From contig JADJMO010000004.1 of assembly GCA_016709545.1 (NCBI GenBank), positions 434,001-498,000 of the forward strand: a stretch of 64,000 nucleotides of DNA, read 5' to 3'. Positions 28,023 through 36,938 of the stretch are shown here, piece after piece. Under the pieces are notes generated by a model. The model saw only the letters and a list, made by a program, of their open reading frames with translations, was not told the DNA's origin and did not search any database. This DNA comes from Myxococcales bacterium (lineage in GTDB: Bacteria; Myxococcota_A; Polyangia; Polyangiales; JADJMO01). Numbering within the stretch: position 1 is the first letter of the stretch; each line of letters starts with the position of its first letter. The translations under genes were made by a program, and so were the position numbers.

Positions 28023-28751
28023 ATGTCCAAAGCCCTCGCCTCGCGTCTCGCCCTCGTCTTCGTCGTCGCCGCCCCGCTGTTCGGCGGCGTCGCCCTCGCG
28101 CAGCCCAAGCCTGGCGCCTCCGTCTCCGCGGCGCCCTCGGCTTCGCCCGCGCCCGCGCCGACCACGGGCCTGAGCGCCGCCGACGTCACGGCCAAGGTGC
28201 AGAAGGCGTACGACGCGATCACGGGCTACGAGGCCGACTTCACGCAGACCTACCAGGCCAAGGCCTTCGGCGTGGACAAGAAGGAGCACTCGGGGCGCGT
28301 CACCTTCGTGAAGCCGGGCAAGATGCGCTGGGACTACCAGGCACCCAAGGGCAACCTCGTCGTCTCCGACGGCACCACCCTCTGGTCGTACACGCCCACC
28401 GAGAACCAGGCGCGCAAGATGGCGGTCAAGGACTCGCAGATGCCGACCGCGCTCGCGTTCCTCATGGGCAAGGGCGACCTGACCAAGGACTTCAACATCG
28501 CGTTCGCCGCCAAGCTCACGATGGCCGACGGATACGTGCTCGAGGCCAAGCCCAAGGTCGCGACCAACCTCTACCAGACGGTGCTGTTCTACATCGACGG
28601 CAAGACGTTCCACGTGCGCGGCGTTCTCATCCAGGACCCCCAGGACAACCGCAACAAGTTCGAGTTCAGCAAGCCCACGGTGAATGGCAAGATCGAAGCC
28701 TCGGTCTTCACGTGGACCCCGCCCAAGGGCGTCACCGTCGTCACCAACTGA
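28023..28751 (+). CDS. lolA: Outer-membrane lipoprotein carrier protein LolA
   Basis: 242 residues with a Sec signal (LVFVVAAPLFGGVALAQ), a Pro/Ser/Ala linker, then the LolA fold: AYDAITGYEADFTQTYQAKA, SGRVTFVKPGKMRWDYQAP and VLIQDPQDNRNKFEFSKP. LolA carries lipoproteins across the periplasm, matching the many lipoproteins here. It is 62 bases after the GGT gene and followed by a long hairpin. Confidence 0.92.
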   Translation: MSKALASRLALVFVVAAPLFGGVALAQPKPGASVSAAPSASPAPAPTTGLSAADVTAKVQKAYDAITGYEADFTQTYQAKAFGVDKKEHSGRVTFVKPGKMRWDYQAPKGNLVVSDGTTLWSYTPTENQARKMAVKDSQMPTALAFLMGKGDLTKDFNIAFAAKLTMADGYVLEAKPKVATNLYQTVLFYIDGKTFHVRGVLIQDPQDNRNKFEFSKPTVNGKIEASVFTWTPPKGVTVVTN

Positions 28752-28758
28752 GCGCACT

Positions 28759-28795
28759 CGGCAGACGCCTGCCGAAATTTCGGCAGACGCCTGCC
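28759..28795 (+). repeat. Paired GGCAGACGCCTGCC palindromic repeats
   Basis: Two copies of CGGCAGACGCCTGCC separated by GAAATTT form an 18-bp imperfect inverted repeat (two A/C mismatches) just after lolA. The unit is a one-base variant of the perfect palindrome pair at 12988-13031. There is no T tract. It may stop lolA transcription. Confidence 0.6.
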
Positions 28796-28839
28796 AACGC
28801 TGCGCGGAGGCGCAACGCCCCGCGTGATACCTTGTCCGT

Positions 28840-30507
28840 GTGAAGCTCGCCGACGCGCTGCGCCTCGTGCGGCGGGCGCCTGCCGATGGACAGGCGCCCC
28901 CTCGGCTGGGCCTCGCTTCCGGCCTGATCACGCAGCACCTCGAGACCTTCCTCGGCGCGCACGTGGCCGAGCGCACCGGCGCCGCGCCGCGCCTCGAGGT
29001 GGGCCTCTTCGACGACCTCGCGGGCACCATCCGCCGCTTCACCACCCACCCCCCGCGCGCCGTCGCCGTGGTGCTCGAGTGGAGCGACCTCGATCCGCGC
29101 CTCGGCTACCGCATCACCCACGGCCTCCGCGCCTCCGCGAGCGCCGACGTCGTCGCGACCGTGGAGCAGCGCCTCGCCGCGCTGACCGAGAGCCTGCGTG
29201 CGCTCGCCGAGAAGACCACCGTCGCCCTGTTGCTGCCATTGCTGCCACTGCCCCCGCGCGCGCTCGGGCCGCCGCACCACACCTCCGCCGAGCCCCACCG
29301 CCTGCGCGCCGCGCTCGCCTCGTTCGCCGCGTCGATCGCCGACCGCGTGCGCGTGCTCGATCCAGAGCGCGTGGCGACGCGCCTGCCCGCGGGCGCCCTG
29401 CGGTTCGACACCCTCCTCGGCAGCGGCTCGCCCTACACCCTCGAGGCCGCCGACGCGCTCGGCGCCCTGCTCGCCGAGGCCCTGCACCCGACGCCCCCGC
29501 GCAAGGGCCTCATCACCGACCTCGACGACACCCTCTGGCGCGGCCTCCTCGGCGACGACGGGATCGCTGGCCTCTCCTTCGACCTCGACCACGGCTCGCA
29601 CGCGCACGCGCTCTACCAGGAGCTCCTCGCCGCGCTCGCCGAGCAAGGCGTGCTGCTCGCGATCGTCTCCAAGAACGACCCCGCCCTGGTCGACGAGGCG
29701 CTGCACACCCGCACCGATCTCGTCGTCAGCAAGGACCGCTTCTTCCCGATCAAGGCGAGCTGGGGCCCGAAGTCGCAGGCCGTGGCCGAGGTGCTCGCCG
29801 CGTGGAACGTCGCGCCGGACGCGGTCACCTTCGTCGACGACAGCCCGCGCGAGCTCGAGGAGGTGAGCGCCGCGTTCCCCACCCTGCACGTGCTCCGCTA
29901 CCCGACGCGCGACGACGAGGCGCTCCTCGCGCTCCTGCGCACGCTGCAGGCCGCCTACGGCAAGACCACCGTCACCGCCGAGGACGCGCTGCGCCTCGAC
30001 GGCCTGCGCAACGCCGGCGCCGTGCTGAGCGCCGATCTCCTCGCGCCCGCCGAGGCCGAGATCGAGATCGCGTTCGACCAGCCCGACGCACGCGCGCTCG
30101 AGCTCGTGAACAAGACCAACCAGTGGAACCTCGACGGCCGCCGCCTCGACGAGGCCACGTTCCGCGCCCACGGCGAAGACCCCGCGCGCTTCCTCCTCTC
30201 GGTCTCCTACCGCGACAAGTTCGGCCCGCTCGGCAAGATCGCGGTGCTCATGGGTCGACGCGACGACGCCCTGGTCGACACGTGGGTCATGAGCTGCCGC
30301 GCGTTCTCGCGCCACGTGGAGCACCACACGCTGCGCGCGCTCTTCGACCACCTCGGCGTCGACCGGATCCGCTTCGGTCTCGTCGCCACCGAGCGCAACG
30401 GCCCGCTCCGTGAGTTCCTCGGCCCGCTGCTCGAGGACGGCGTGCTCACCCGCGCGCGCTTCGAGGCCGCGCTCCCCACCCTGCACGCGAAGGTGACCCG
30501 ACGATGA
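28840..30507 (+). CDS. FkbH-like HAD-IIIC phosphatase/acyltransferase-like protein
   Basis: 555 residues starting at GTG 28840. The N-terminal approximately 220 residues are the FkbH-type extension. The HAD-IIIC domain follows, with motif I TDLDDTLWRGLLGDDG, motif II region AIVSKNDPAL and motif III/IV FVDDSPRELEEV. The C-terminal approximately 150 residues resemble the GNAT-like part of FkbH proteins (LELVNKTNQWNLDGRR, YRDKFGPLGKIAVLMG). FkbH proteins load glyceryl units from 1,3-bisphosphoglycerate onto acyl carrier proteins in polyketide pathways. No ACP or PKS is visible here. It overlaps the VOC gene by 4 nt. A perfect 8-bp hairpin (GGCGCCTG / CAGGCGCC, 28875-28898) lies in the first codons and may affect translation. 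Confidence 0.85.
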   Translation: MKLADALRLVRRAPADGQAPPRLGLASGLITQHLETFLGAHVAERTGAAPRLEVGLFDDLAGTIRRFTTHPPRAVAVVLEWSDLDPRLGYRITHGLRASASADVVATVEQRLAALTESLRALAEKTTVALLLPLLPLPPRALGPPHHTSAEPHRLRAALASFAASIADRVRVLDPERVATRLPAGALRFDTLLGSGSPYTLEAADALGALLAEALHPTPPRKGLITDLDDTLWRGLLGDDGIAGLSFDLDHGSHAHALYQELLAALAEQGVLLAIVSKNDPALVDEALHTRTDLVVSKDRFFPIKASWGPKSQAVAEVLAAWNVAPDAVTFVDDSPRELEEVSAAFPTLHVLRYPTRDDEALLALLRTLQAAYGKTTVTAEDALRLDGLRNAGAVLSADLLAPAEAEIEIAFDQPDARALELVNKTNQWNLDGRRLDEATFRAHGEDPARFLLSVSYRDKFGPLGKIAVLMGRRDDALVDTWVMSCRAFSRHVEHHTLRALFDHLGVDRIRFGLVATERNGPLREFLGPLLEDGVLTRARFEAALPTLHAKVTRR

Positions 30508-30983
30508 ACCTGCACCACGTCGGCGTCGCCGTCGCCGCCCTCGCGCCGGCCATCGCCGTGCACGAGAAGGTGTTCGGTCTCCACCTCGTCGCCGGCCCCT
30601 TCGAGGACCCGCTGCAGAGGGTCGCCGTCTGCTTCCTCGCCGGCCCGAGCGTGATCGCCGAGCCCGACGGCGCCGTCCCGCGCGGTCCCCGCGAATCCCT
30701 CATCGAGCTCTGCGCGCCGCTCGGCGACACCTCCCCGCTCGCCGGCTTCCTCAAGAAGCAGATCGGCGCCTACCACGTCTGCTACGAGGTCGACGATCTC
30801 GACGCCGCCCTCACCCACGCGCGCGCCCACGCCTGCGTGCTCGTCAGCGGCCCCACCCCCGCCGTGGCCTTCGCCGGCCGCCGCATCGCCTGGTTCGTCA
30901 CCCCCACACGCCAGCTCACCGAGCTGGTCGAACGCGCCAGATCCACCTCGCCGACGGATGCGCTCGACGCACCCAAGGGATAG
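30504..30983 (+). CDS. VOC-superfamily protein, methylmalonyl-CoA-epimerase-like
   Basis: 159 residues: MNLHHVGVAVAALAPAIAVH, LIELCAPLGDTSPLAGFL, IGAYHVCYEVDDLDAAL and QLTELVER carry the expected His/Glu metal positions of the vicinal-oxygen-chelate fold and resemble methylmalonyl-CoA epimerase. It is translationally coupled to the FkbH-like gene, so it may act on the same three-carbon acyl chemistry; that is inference. The last 14 codons (RSTSPTDALDAPKG) look like a later extension: a near-copy of the preceding 28 bases, with a stop, lies downstream at 31048-31075. Confidence 0.85.
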   Translation: MNLHHVGVAVAALAPAIAVHEKVFGLHLVAGPFEDPLQRVAVCFLAGPSVIAEPDGAVPRGPRESLIELCAPLGDTSPLAGFLKKQIGAYHVCYEVDDLDAALTHARAHACVLVSGPTPAVAFAGRRIAWFVTPTRQLTELVERARSTSPTDALDAPKG

Positions 30984-30998
30984 CCCGCCCCGCGGGCT
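30982..30998 (+). terminator. Hairpin after the VOC gene
   Basis: A perfect 7-bp stem (AGCCCGC / GCGGGCT) with a CCC loop that begins inside the stop codon. It is short and lacks a T tract, so termination is only suggested. Confidence 0.45.
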
Positions 30999-31010
30999 TG
31001 CCCCCGCTGT

Positions 31011-31037
31011 CGGTGCCCCGGGCTTCAGCCCGGGGGG
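31011..31037. repeat. REP-like palindromic repeat, copy 1
   Basis: A 27-bp unit centred on CCCGGGCTTCAGCCCGGG. Identical 27-bp copies lie at 46717-46743 (inverted) and 46894-46920. All three are intergenic. Confidence 0.75.
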
Positions 31038-31047
31038 CTCACTCTTG

Positions 31048-31075
31048 CCAGCTCACCGAGCTCGTCGAGCGCGCC
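31048..31075 (+). repeat. Duplicated 3' end of the VOC gene
   Basis: 28 bases matching 26 of 28 positions of 30911-30938, the codons for QLTELVERA, and followed directly by TGA. The REP-like repeat lies between the two copies. It reads as the original gene end, displaced by about 137 bases. Confidence 0.65.
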
Positions 31076-31081
31076 TGAGGC

Positions 31082-31507
31082 TCACCACTCGCCGGTGTTC
31101 GGCATCGACTTCCACGGCTCCGCCGGCTCGAGCGCGGCGCCGATCTGCAGCAACTCGATCGAGTGCCCGTCCGGCGACTTCACGAACGCCATGCGCCCGT
31201 CGCGCGGCGGGCGGTGGATGACGACGCCCGCCGCCTGCAGGCGCGCGCACGTCGCGTGGATGTCCTCGACGCCGTAGGCGAGGTGCCCGAAGAAGCGCCC
31301 CGTGGGGTAGACCTCGGTCTGGTCCCAGTTGTACGTGAGCTCCACCTGCGCGCTGTCGCCCTCGGCGCCCGTCTCGAGGAACGCGAGCGTGAACCGGCCG
31401 TTCGGGTACTCGGTCTTGCGCGTCAGCCGCAGGCCGAGCTTGTCGACGAAGAACTCGAGCGCGCGGTCCAGGTCTTTCACGCGGAGCATGGTGTGGAGGA
31501 AGCGCAT
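31082..31507 (-). CDS. gloA: Lactoylglutathione lyase (glyoxalase I)
   Basis: 141 residues of the VOC fold: MRFLHTMLRVKDLDRALEFF (His5), VELTYNW (Glu), GHLAYGVEDI (His) and SPDGHSIELLQ (Glu) supply the four metal ligands of GloA. LGLRLTRKTEYPNGRFTLAF is also typical. It converts the methylglyoxal-glutathione adduct to S-lactoylglutathione, which fits the nearby gshB and ggt genes. It is convergent with the VOC/FkbH pair. Confidence 0.93.
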   Translation of the reverse strand: MRFLHTMLRVKDLDRALEFFVDKLGLRLTRKTEYPNGRFTLAFLETGAEGDSAQVELTYNWDQTEVYPTGRFFGHLAYGVEDIHATCARLQAAGVVIHRPPRDGRMAFVKSPDGHSIELLQIGAALEPAEPWKSMPNTGEW

Positions 31508-31566
31508 CGAGAGGGCCTAGGCCGAGCCGAGGGGCGTGTCACCTCGCCTGGTGTAGAATGGCCGCG

Positions 31567-32385
31567 ATGATCCGGTGGTCGACCGCCCTCTCCTTCGTCC
31601 TGGTTCTTGCTGGCTGTCAGGGCGACCCGGTGGCCGTGCCCACGACCGACGCAGGCGCGGATGCTCCCGGCGAGACGGCCGCCGACGCGGGGCTCCCGCC
31701 GGGCGTCTCGCTGCGTGACGGCTGCCCCACGGGACGCGGTCCGGAGATGGCCAACCTCGGGACGTTCTGCATGGATCGCACCGAGGTCACGCGCAGCAAC
31801 TTCAACCAGTTCCTCGGGGACGTCGCGGGCCGTCCGGAGTGGCCCGCGGGGTGTGGATCGCCCTCGTACCCCGCGGCGCGCGCCGACTTCGGCGACCACC
31901 CGGCCACGAACGTGACGTTCTGTGAGGCGCAGGTCTACTGCCGCTGGGCCGGCAAGCGACTCTGTGGGGCACGCGCCGGAGGCTCCCAGACCGTCGCGAG
32001 CGCCCTGACAGCGACGAGCATGTGGACGTTCGCGTGCTGGGGAGGCGAGACCGCGCGGGCCTACCCCTATGGAGAGGCCTACCAGCGCACGTCGTGCCTC
32101 GGCGAACGACTCGCCGGAACGTCTCCTGGCACGGTCGCGGTGAACCTGGCGGCCACCGGCTGCCGATCGGCGATCGAGCCGTTCCGCCAGGTGATCGACC
32201 TGAGCGGTGGCGTCGGCGAGTGGGAGGACGCTTGCAGCACCTCCGACGTCACCGGAGCCTGCCGCGTGCGCGGAGGCAGCTGGAACGACATGGAGCCGAC
32301 GGCGCTCCGCTGCGATGGCCCCCGCACCGAGCCCAAGGGGTCCCGGCTCGACGACGTCGGCTTCCGCTGCTGCTACCAACCGTGA
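31567..32385 (+). CDS. Lipoprotein with FGE-sulfatase/SUMF1 fold
   Basis: 272 residues from ATG 31567. The lipoprotein signal (LSFVLVLAGCQGD) is followed by a short Asp/Ala/Pro linker and then the formylglycine-generating-enzyme-like fold: FCMDRTEVTRSNFNQFL, HPATNVTFCEAQVYCRWAGK, LSGGVGEWEDACS, CRVRGGSWND and DVGFRCCYQP. The Cys residues expected in catalytic FGE are not arranged in the usual way, so it is probably a binding or structural relative. It lies 23 bases before a TPR/TM gene; the same pair occurs at 53273-55194. Exported and lipid-anchored. Confidence 0.87.
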   Translation: MIRWSTALSFVLVLAGCQGDPVAVPTTDAGADAPGETAADAGLPPGVSLRDGCPTGRGPEMANLGTFCMDRTEVTRSNFNQFLGDVAGRPEWPAGCGSPSYPAARADFGDHPATNVTFCEAQVYCRWAGKRLCGARAGGSQTVASALTATSMWTFACWGGETARAYPYGEAYQRTSCLGERLAGTSPGTVAVNLAATGCRSAIEPFRQVIDLSGGVGEWEDACSTSDVTGACRVRGGSWNDMEPTALRCDGPRTEPKGSRLDDVGFRCCYQP

Positions 32386-32408
32386 GCCCGACCGTCTAGC
32401 GTAGGGAC

Positions 32409-33449
32409 GTGGCTCTCGCCTTCCGACGCTTGAGCGCGCTCGCCTGCGTAGCTCTCCTCACGATCGCGGCGCCCGCGTTCGCCGACGCCTACGACGCCGC
32501 GATGGCGCGCGCGGTCGCGGCCAAGGAGAAGGCGGTCGACGCCAACGATCCCTCCGCGTGGGCCGAGGCGCTGAAGCTGTTCGAGGAGGCCGACGGCCTC
32601 AAGTCCACCAAGGACTCCAAATACGAGGTCGCCAACGCGGCGGCGAAGCTCAAGGAAGACGACCTCGCGGTCGAGGCCTACGAGGCCGCCCTGGCCCTCG
32701 GCCTCGCCGGCAAGCCCAAGGAGAAGGCGCTGGCGTTCCTCAAGACCAACGAGCCCAAGATGGCGCGCGTCGACGTGAAGGGCCCGGCGGGTGCGCAGGT
32801 CTACGTCGGCTCTCGCGCCCGCGGCGCGCTCCCCCGCGCCCCGCTCGTGGTGTTCGCGGGTACGAGCAAGATCAAGGTGGTGAGCGGCGCCAAGTCGGTC
32901 GAGATCCCGGTGGAGACCAAGGCCGGCGAGAAGCTCTCGATCGACGCCGACGCCAAGCTCGCCGAGCTCGACGTGCCGCCGCCGCCGCCTCCCCCGATCA
33001 AGGAGAAGCCCAAGCCGATCTCTCCCACGGTCCCCATCAACGACGACGGCGCGAGCGCGCGAGCCCTCGGCTGGTCGCTGATCATCGGCGGCGGCCTCGT
33101 CGGCACCGCGGGCCTCGTGTTCGCGATCGTCGCGGACGGCCGGCTCGAGAAGGAGCGCGGCTTCCTCACCGAGAACTGCGCCGACTGGTACGACAAGCCC
33201 AACTCGTGCAAGTTTCCGAAGCCGGGCGTCCAGCAGACGACGATCCAGTCGTCCAACGACGCGATCGCCACGTGGTCGGGCGTGCGCACCGCGAGCTTCA
33301 TCGGGCTCGGCACCGGGTTCACGGTCGCGGCGATCGGCGCCATCCGCCTGCTCACCGCGCCGTCGCCCCCCCGCACCGCGGCGAGCGTCGTGCCCCAGGT
33401 GTCGATGCTCCCGGGCGGCGCGTATCTGGGTGTGACCGGCGCCTTCTGA
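32409..33449 (+). CDS. Secreted TPR/PEGA-like protein with two TM helices
   Basis: 346 residues from GTG 32409. It has a Sec signal (VALLTIAAPAFADA), a TPR-like helical segment (residues 27-118), a small PEGA-like beta domain (RVDVKGPAGAQVYVGSRARG) and a Pro/Lys linker (PPPPPPPIKEKPKP). It ends with TM1 (LGWSLIIGGGLVGTAGLVFAIV), a 50-residue Cys-containing loop, and TM2 (TASFIGLGTGFTVAAIGAIR) with a short tail. This is the same architecture as the genes at 341 and 54232. It probably shares a transcript with the FGE-fold lipoprotein. The function is unknown. Confidence 0.82.
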   Translation: MALAFRRLSALACVALLTIAAPAFADAYDAAMARAVAAKEKAVDANDPSAWAEALKLFEEADGLKSTKDSKYEVANAAAKLKEDDLAVEAYEAALALGLAGKPKEKALAFLKTNEPKMARVDVKGPAGAQVYVGSRARGALPRAPLVVFAGTSKIKVVSGAKSVEIPVETKAGEKLSIDADAKLAELDVPPPPPPPIKEKPKPISPTVPINDDGASARALGWSLIIGGGLVGTAGLVFAIVADGRLEKERGFLTENCADWYDKPNSCKFPKPGVQQTTIQSSNDAIATWSGVRTASFIGLGTGFTVAAIGAIRLLTAPSPPRTAASVVPQVSMLPGGAYLGVTGAF

Positions 33450-33488
33450 GCGCCGGACCTGACCCGCTATTTGGCCGCTATTCGGCCG

Positions 33489-34385
33489 CTACTTGGTGCC
33501 GGCCGCGCGCTTCTTCTTCGCCGGCTTCTCGGCCACCGGCTCCGCGGCGGCCTCCTCTTGCGGCGCCTTCTTCGGCCCCGGCTTCGGCTCGTCGTTGCTC
33601 GCCGACATCGTGCGGAGGCTCCGCGCGAGCATCTCGGCGAGGTCGATCACCTGCGCGCCCTGCGCCTCGACCGCGGCCTCGGCGCCGCCGTCCTTGAGCT
33701 CGTTGGCCTCGACCTTCTGCTCGACCGCGGCGCTGACCGCGGCGCGGTACTGGTCGGGGTGACGCTCGGGGTCGAACGTGGCCGCGAGCTGCGACACGAG
33801 GTCGAGGGCCAGCTTCAGCTCGCGCTCGTTCGGCTCCTTCGAGGTGTCCGGCACGTCGATGTCGTCGGGCATCACGAGCTCGTCGCCGTAGCGCATGACG
33901 TCGAGCGAGAAGAGCTTGCCCTTGGGGCGCAGCACCCCGAGGCGCGTGCGCGCGCGGAGCTTCACCTTGGCGAGCGCCACCTTGCCGGTCTCCTCGAGCG
34001 TGCGCTTGAGGAGCATGAACCCGCGCGACGACTTGCCCGCGGGGCCGACCCAGTAGCTCTTCTCGAAGAAGGCGATGTCGATCGCGGCGAGGTCGATGAA
34101 CTCGGCGATGTCGATGCCGGAGGCGCCCTCGTCACCCTCGAGCTTGGCGAGCTCCTCCTTGGTGAAGAGCGCGTATTGCCCCTTGCTCACCTCGTAGCCC
34201 TTGCCCACCTCTTCCCACGGCACGTCGATCGCACACTTGGTGCAGCGACGAACCATGTTGATCCGCGAGCCGCAGGTCTTGTGGAGCTGCGAGAACGAGG
34301 GGGTGAGGTCCTTGGTGGCGGAGTAGAGCTTGGCGGGAATGGCGACGAGCCCGAAGGCGATTTCGCCCGACCAGATGGCGCGCAT
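33489..34385 (-). CDS. ku: Ku, non-homologous end-joining DNA-end-binding protein
   Basis: 298 residues starting MRAIWSGEIAFGLVAIPAKL, the standard bacterial Ku start. The core ring domain includes HKTCGSRINMVRRCTKC, SYWVGPAGKSSRGFMLL and the conserved RPKGKLFSLDVMRYGDEL. The C-terminal tail is Lys/Ala/Glu-rich (EKPAKKKRAAGTK), as in Ku proteins with extended DNA-binding tails. It diverges from ligD across 45 bases, so both are probably expressed together for double-strand-break repair. Confidence 0.97.
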   Translation of the reverse strand: MRAIWSGEIAFGLVAIPAKLYSATKDLTPSFSQLHKTCGSRINMVRRCTKCAIDVPWEEVGKGYEVSKGQYALFTKEELAKLEGDEGASGIDIAEFIDLAAIDIAFFEKSYWVGPAGKSSRGFMLLKRTLEETGKVALAKVKLRARTRLGVLRPKGKLFSLDVMRYGDELVMPDDIDVPDTSKEPNERELKLALDLVSQLAATFDPERHPDQYRAAVSAAVEQKVEANELKDGGAEAAVEAQGAQVIDLAEMLARSLRTMSASNDEPKPGPKKAPQEEAAAEPVAEKPAKKKRAAGTK

Positions 34386-34430
34386 CGTGAGAGTCTCCTT
34401 GGGCCGGAAGTCTGACGGGAATCCGAGCCT

Positions 34431-36938
34431 ATGGCCAAGTCACGCAAGCCGACCACTGAGCAGCCGCGCAGCACCTACGAGGAGAAGCGCGATTTCTCGG
34501 TGACGCCCGAGCCGAGGCCGGACCCGGCGATCTCTCCGTCGGCCGGGTCGATGCTCCGTTTCGTCGTGCAGAAGCACGACGCGCGGCGGCTCCACTACGA
34601 CCTGCGCCTCGAGGTCGACGGCGCCATGATGTCGTGGGCCGTGCCCAAGGGCCCGAGCTACGACCCGAACACCAAGCGCTTCGCGGTGGAGACCGAGGAC
34701 CACCCGCTCGCCTACAACGAGTTCGAGGGCCGCATCCCCGAGGGCGAATACGGCGCGGGCGACGTGCTCGTGTGGGACTCGGGCACCTACGAGACCATCC
34801 CGCCCGGCGTCGAGCGCGCGATGCGCGACAAGGGGCACTTCCACATCCGGCTGCTCGGCGACAAGCTGGTCGGCGAGTGGCACCTCGTGCGGATCAAGGG
34901 CCGCGACGAGGACGCGAAGGCCAGGCCGTGGCTGTTCTGCAAGGCCGCCGATCGCTTCGCCGACCCCACGCGCGACATCGTCGAGGAGCGCCCGGAATCG
35001 GTGCGGAGCGGTCACGTGGCGACCCGGGGCCCCCTGTCCGCCGCGGGCCCTGCCTCGTCTCGCGCCGCCGGCGTCGACGCCCGCGGGCTCCTCACCCGGA
35101 TCGGCGAGCCGATGCTCGCCTCGACGGGCGCGCTCGAGGACGCGGCGAGCTACCTCTTCGAGATCAAATACGACGGCTACCGGCTGCTCGCGGCCAAGGC
35201 CGGCGCCGAGGTGCGCCTGTTCTCGCGCGCCGACCACGACTGGAGCGACCGCTTCGGCGGGATCGTCGAGGCCGTGGGCGCGCTCGCCGCGCACGACGTC
35301 GTGCTCGACGGCGAGGCCTGCGCGATCGAGCCCGACGGACGCCCCTCGTTCCACGCGCTGCAGCGCTGGGTGGGCGGCGAGCGCGGCCGCGCGGTGCTGC
35401 ACTTCTTCGCGTTCGATCTCCTGTTCCTCGACGGCCGCGATCTGCGCGCGCTGCCGATCGAGGAGCGCCGCCGCCTGCTCTCGTCTCTGCTCGCCACCCC
35501 ACCCACCGTGGGCGCGCCGATCGCGGTCTCGCAGACGCTCCCCGTGCCGCCCGGCGCCGACGTCGCCACGCTGCTCGCGGCGATCCGCAAGGCGAACCTC
35601 GAGGGCCTCGTCGCCAAGCGGCGCGGCTCGCCGTACCAGAACGGCCGCTCGAACCTCTGGATCAAGATCAAGGCGCTGCGTCGCCAGGAGTTCGCCGTCG
35701 TCGGCTACACCCCACTCTCCGGCACCAAGCGCTCGGTGGTCGGCGCGTTGATCCTCGCCCTGCACGACGGCGAGCGGTTCCAGTACGCGGGCAAGGTCGG
35801 CAGCGGCTTCGACGATCGCACGCGCAGCAAGCTCGCGAAGGAGCTCGACGTGCACCTCCGCGACACGCGCACGGTGATCCCCGACGAGCCGATCAAGGAC
35901 GCGCGCTGGGTCGAGCCCACGCGGGTGGTCGAGGTGTCGTTCCAGGAGTGGAGCCCCGAGGGCAAGCCGCGCTTCCCCACCTTCGTCGGCATGCGAGAGG
36001 ACAAGCGTCCGGAGCAGTGCGTGAAGGAGGCGGTCCTCGAGGTCGAGGAGGCCGCGCCCGAGTCGGTGCCGCGCTCGGTGCCGGGCGTGCGGGTGACCAA
36101 CCCCGACAAGGTGCTCTTCCCACGCGACGGCATCACGAAGGCCGACGTGATCGAGCACTACGCCCGCGTCGCGCCGGTGATCCTGCCCTACCTGAAGGAC
36201 CGCCCGCTCACGCTGCAGCGCTGGCCCGACGGCATCGACGACAAGGCCTGGTACCAGCAGCACCCGCCCAAGACCGGCACGCCGGACTGGCTCCGCGTGA
36301 TCGACCGCGACGGCAAGCGGCACCTGATCGCCGACTCGCTCGAGGCCCTGCGGTGGCTCGGCAACCTCGCCGCGCTCACGCTGCACGGCTGGTCGTCGCG
36401 CGTGCCCACGCTGCACCTGCCGGACTGGCTCACCCTCGATCTGGATCCCGGCGACGGACCCTGGTCCGACGTGATCGAGGTGGCGCTCGCCCTGCGCATG
36501 CTGCTCGAGCAGCTCGAGCTGCCGAGCATCCCCAAGACCAGCGGGAAGCGCGGCCTGCACGTGTTCATCCCCGTGGCGCCCGGCGTCACCTACGACGACA
36601 CCGCGCGGCTCGCCAACCACCTCGCGAGCGCGCTCGCCCGCGTGCTCCCCAACATCGCGACCACCGAGCTCCCGAAGGAGAAGCGCCGCGGCCGGCTCTA
36701 CGTGGACGCGCTGCAGAACGCCGAGGGCCGCACGCTGGTCGCGCCCTACACGCTGCGCGCCCTCGACGGAGCCCCGGTCTCCGCGCCGCTGCGCTGGAGC
36801 GAGGTCACGCCCAAGCTCGATCCGAACGCCTTCCAGCTGCGCACGTTCCAGGCCCGACTCGACGCCCAAGGCGACCTGTTCGCGCCCGCGCTCGAACGCA
36901 AGGCCGACATCCGCCCGCTGCTCAAGAGGCTGGGCTAG
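34431..36938 (+). CDS. ligD: Multifunctional NHEJ DNA ligase LigD
   Basis: 835 residues with three domains in the order phosphoesterase - ligase - polymerase. The PE domain (about 40-190) shows QKHDARRLHYDLRLEVDG and SWAVPKGPS. The ATP-dependent ligase has the nucleotidylated Lys at about residue 246 in EIKYDGYRL, and later GLVAKRRGSPYQNGRSNLWI. The primase-polymerase domain (about 540-835) shows VTNPDKVLFPRDGITKADVI, LTLDLDPGDG (metal Asp residues), TSGKRGLHVFIP and the final strand LRTFQARLD. It processes and seals Ku-bound breaks. Its stop overlaps the end of the convergent DUF2452 gene. Confidence 0.97.
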   Translation: MAKSRKPTTEQPRSTYEEKRDFSVTPEPRPDPAISPSAGSMLRFVVQKHDARRLHYDLRLEVDGAMMSWAVPKGPSYDPNTKRFAVETEDHPLAYNEFEGRIPEGEYGAGDVLVWDSGTYETIPPGVERAMRDKGHFHIRLLGDKLVGEWHLVRIKGRDEDAKARPWLFCKAADRFADPTRDIVEERPESVRSGHVATRGPLSAAGPASSRAAGVDARGLLTRIGEPMLASTGALEDAASYLFEIKYDGYRLLAAKAGAEVRLFSRADHDWSDRFGGIVEAVGALAAHDVVLDGEACAIEPDGRPSFHALQRWVGGERGRAVLHFFAFDLLFLDGRDLRALPIEERRRLLSSLLATPPTVGAPIAVSQTLPVPPGADVATLLAAIRKANLEGLVAKRRGSPYQNGRSNLWIKIKALRRQEFAVVGYTPLSGTKRSVVGALILALHDGERFQYAGKVGSGFDDRTRSKLAKELDVHLRDTRTVIPDEPIKDARWVEPTRVVEVSFQEWSPEGKPRFPTFVGMREDKRPEQCVKEAVLEVEEAAPESVPRSVPGVRVTNPDKVLFPRDGITKADVIEHYARVAPVILPYLKDRPLTLQRWPDGIDDKAWYQQHPPKTGTPDWLRVIDRDGKRHLIADSLEALRWLGNLAALTLHGWSSRVPTLHLPDWLTLDLDPGDGPWSDVIEVALALRMLLEQLELPSIPKTSGKRGLHVFIPVAPGVTYDDTARLANHLASALARVLPNIATTELPKEKRRGRLYVDALQNAEGRTLVAPYTLRALDGAPVSAPLRWSEVTPKLDPNAFQLRTFQARLDAQGDLFAPALERKADIRPLLKRLG

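Noticed and set aside
31567..32385. Active formylglycine-generating enzyme or EgtB
   Set aside because: No sulfatase nearby, it is a lipoprotein, and the catalytic Cys pattern and the EgtB iron-site motif are not seen; only the fold is claimed.
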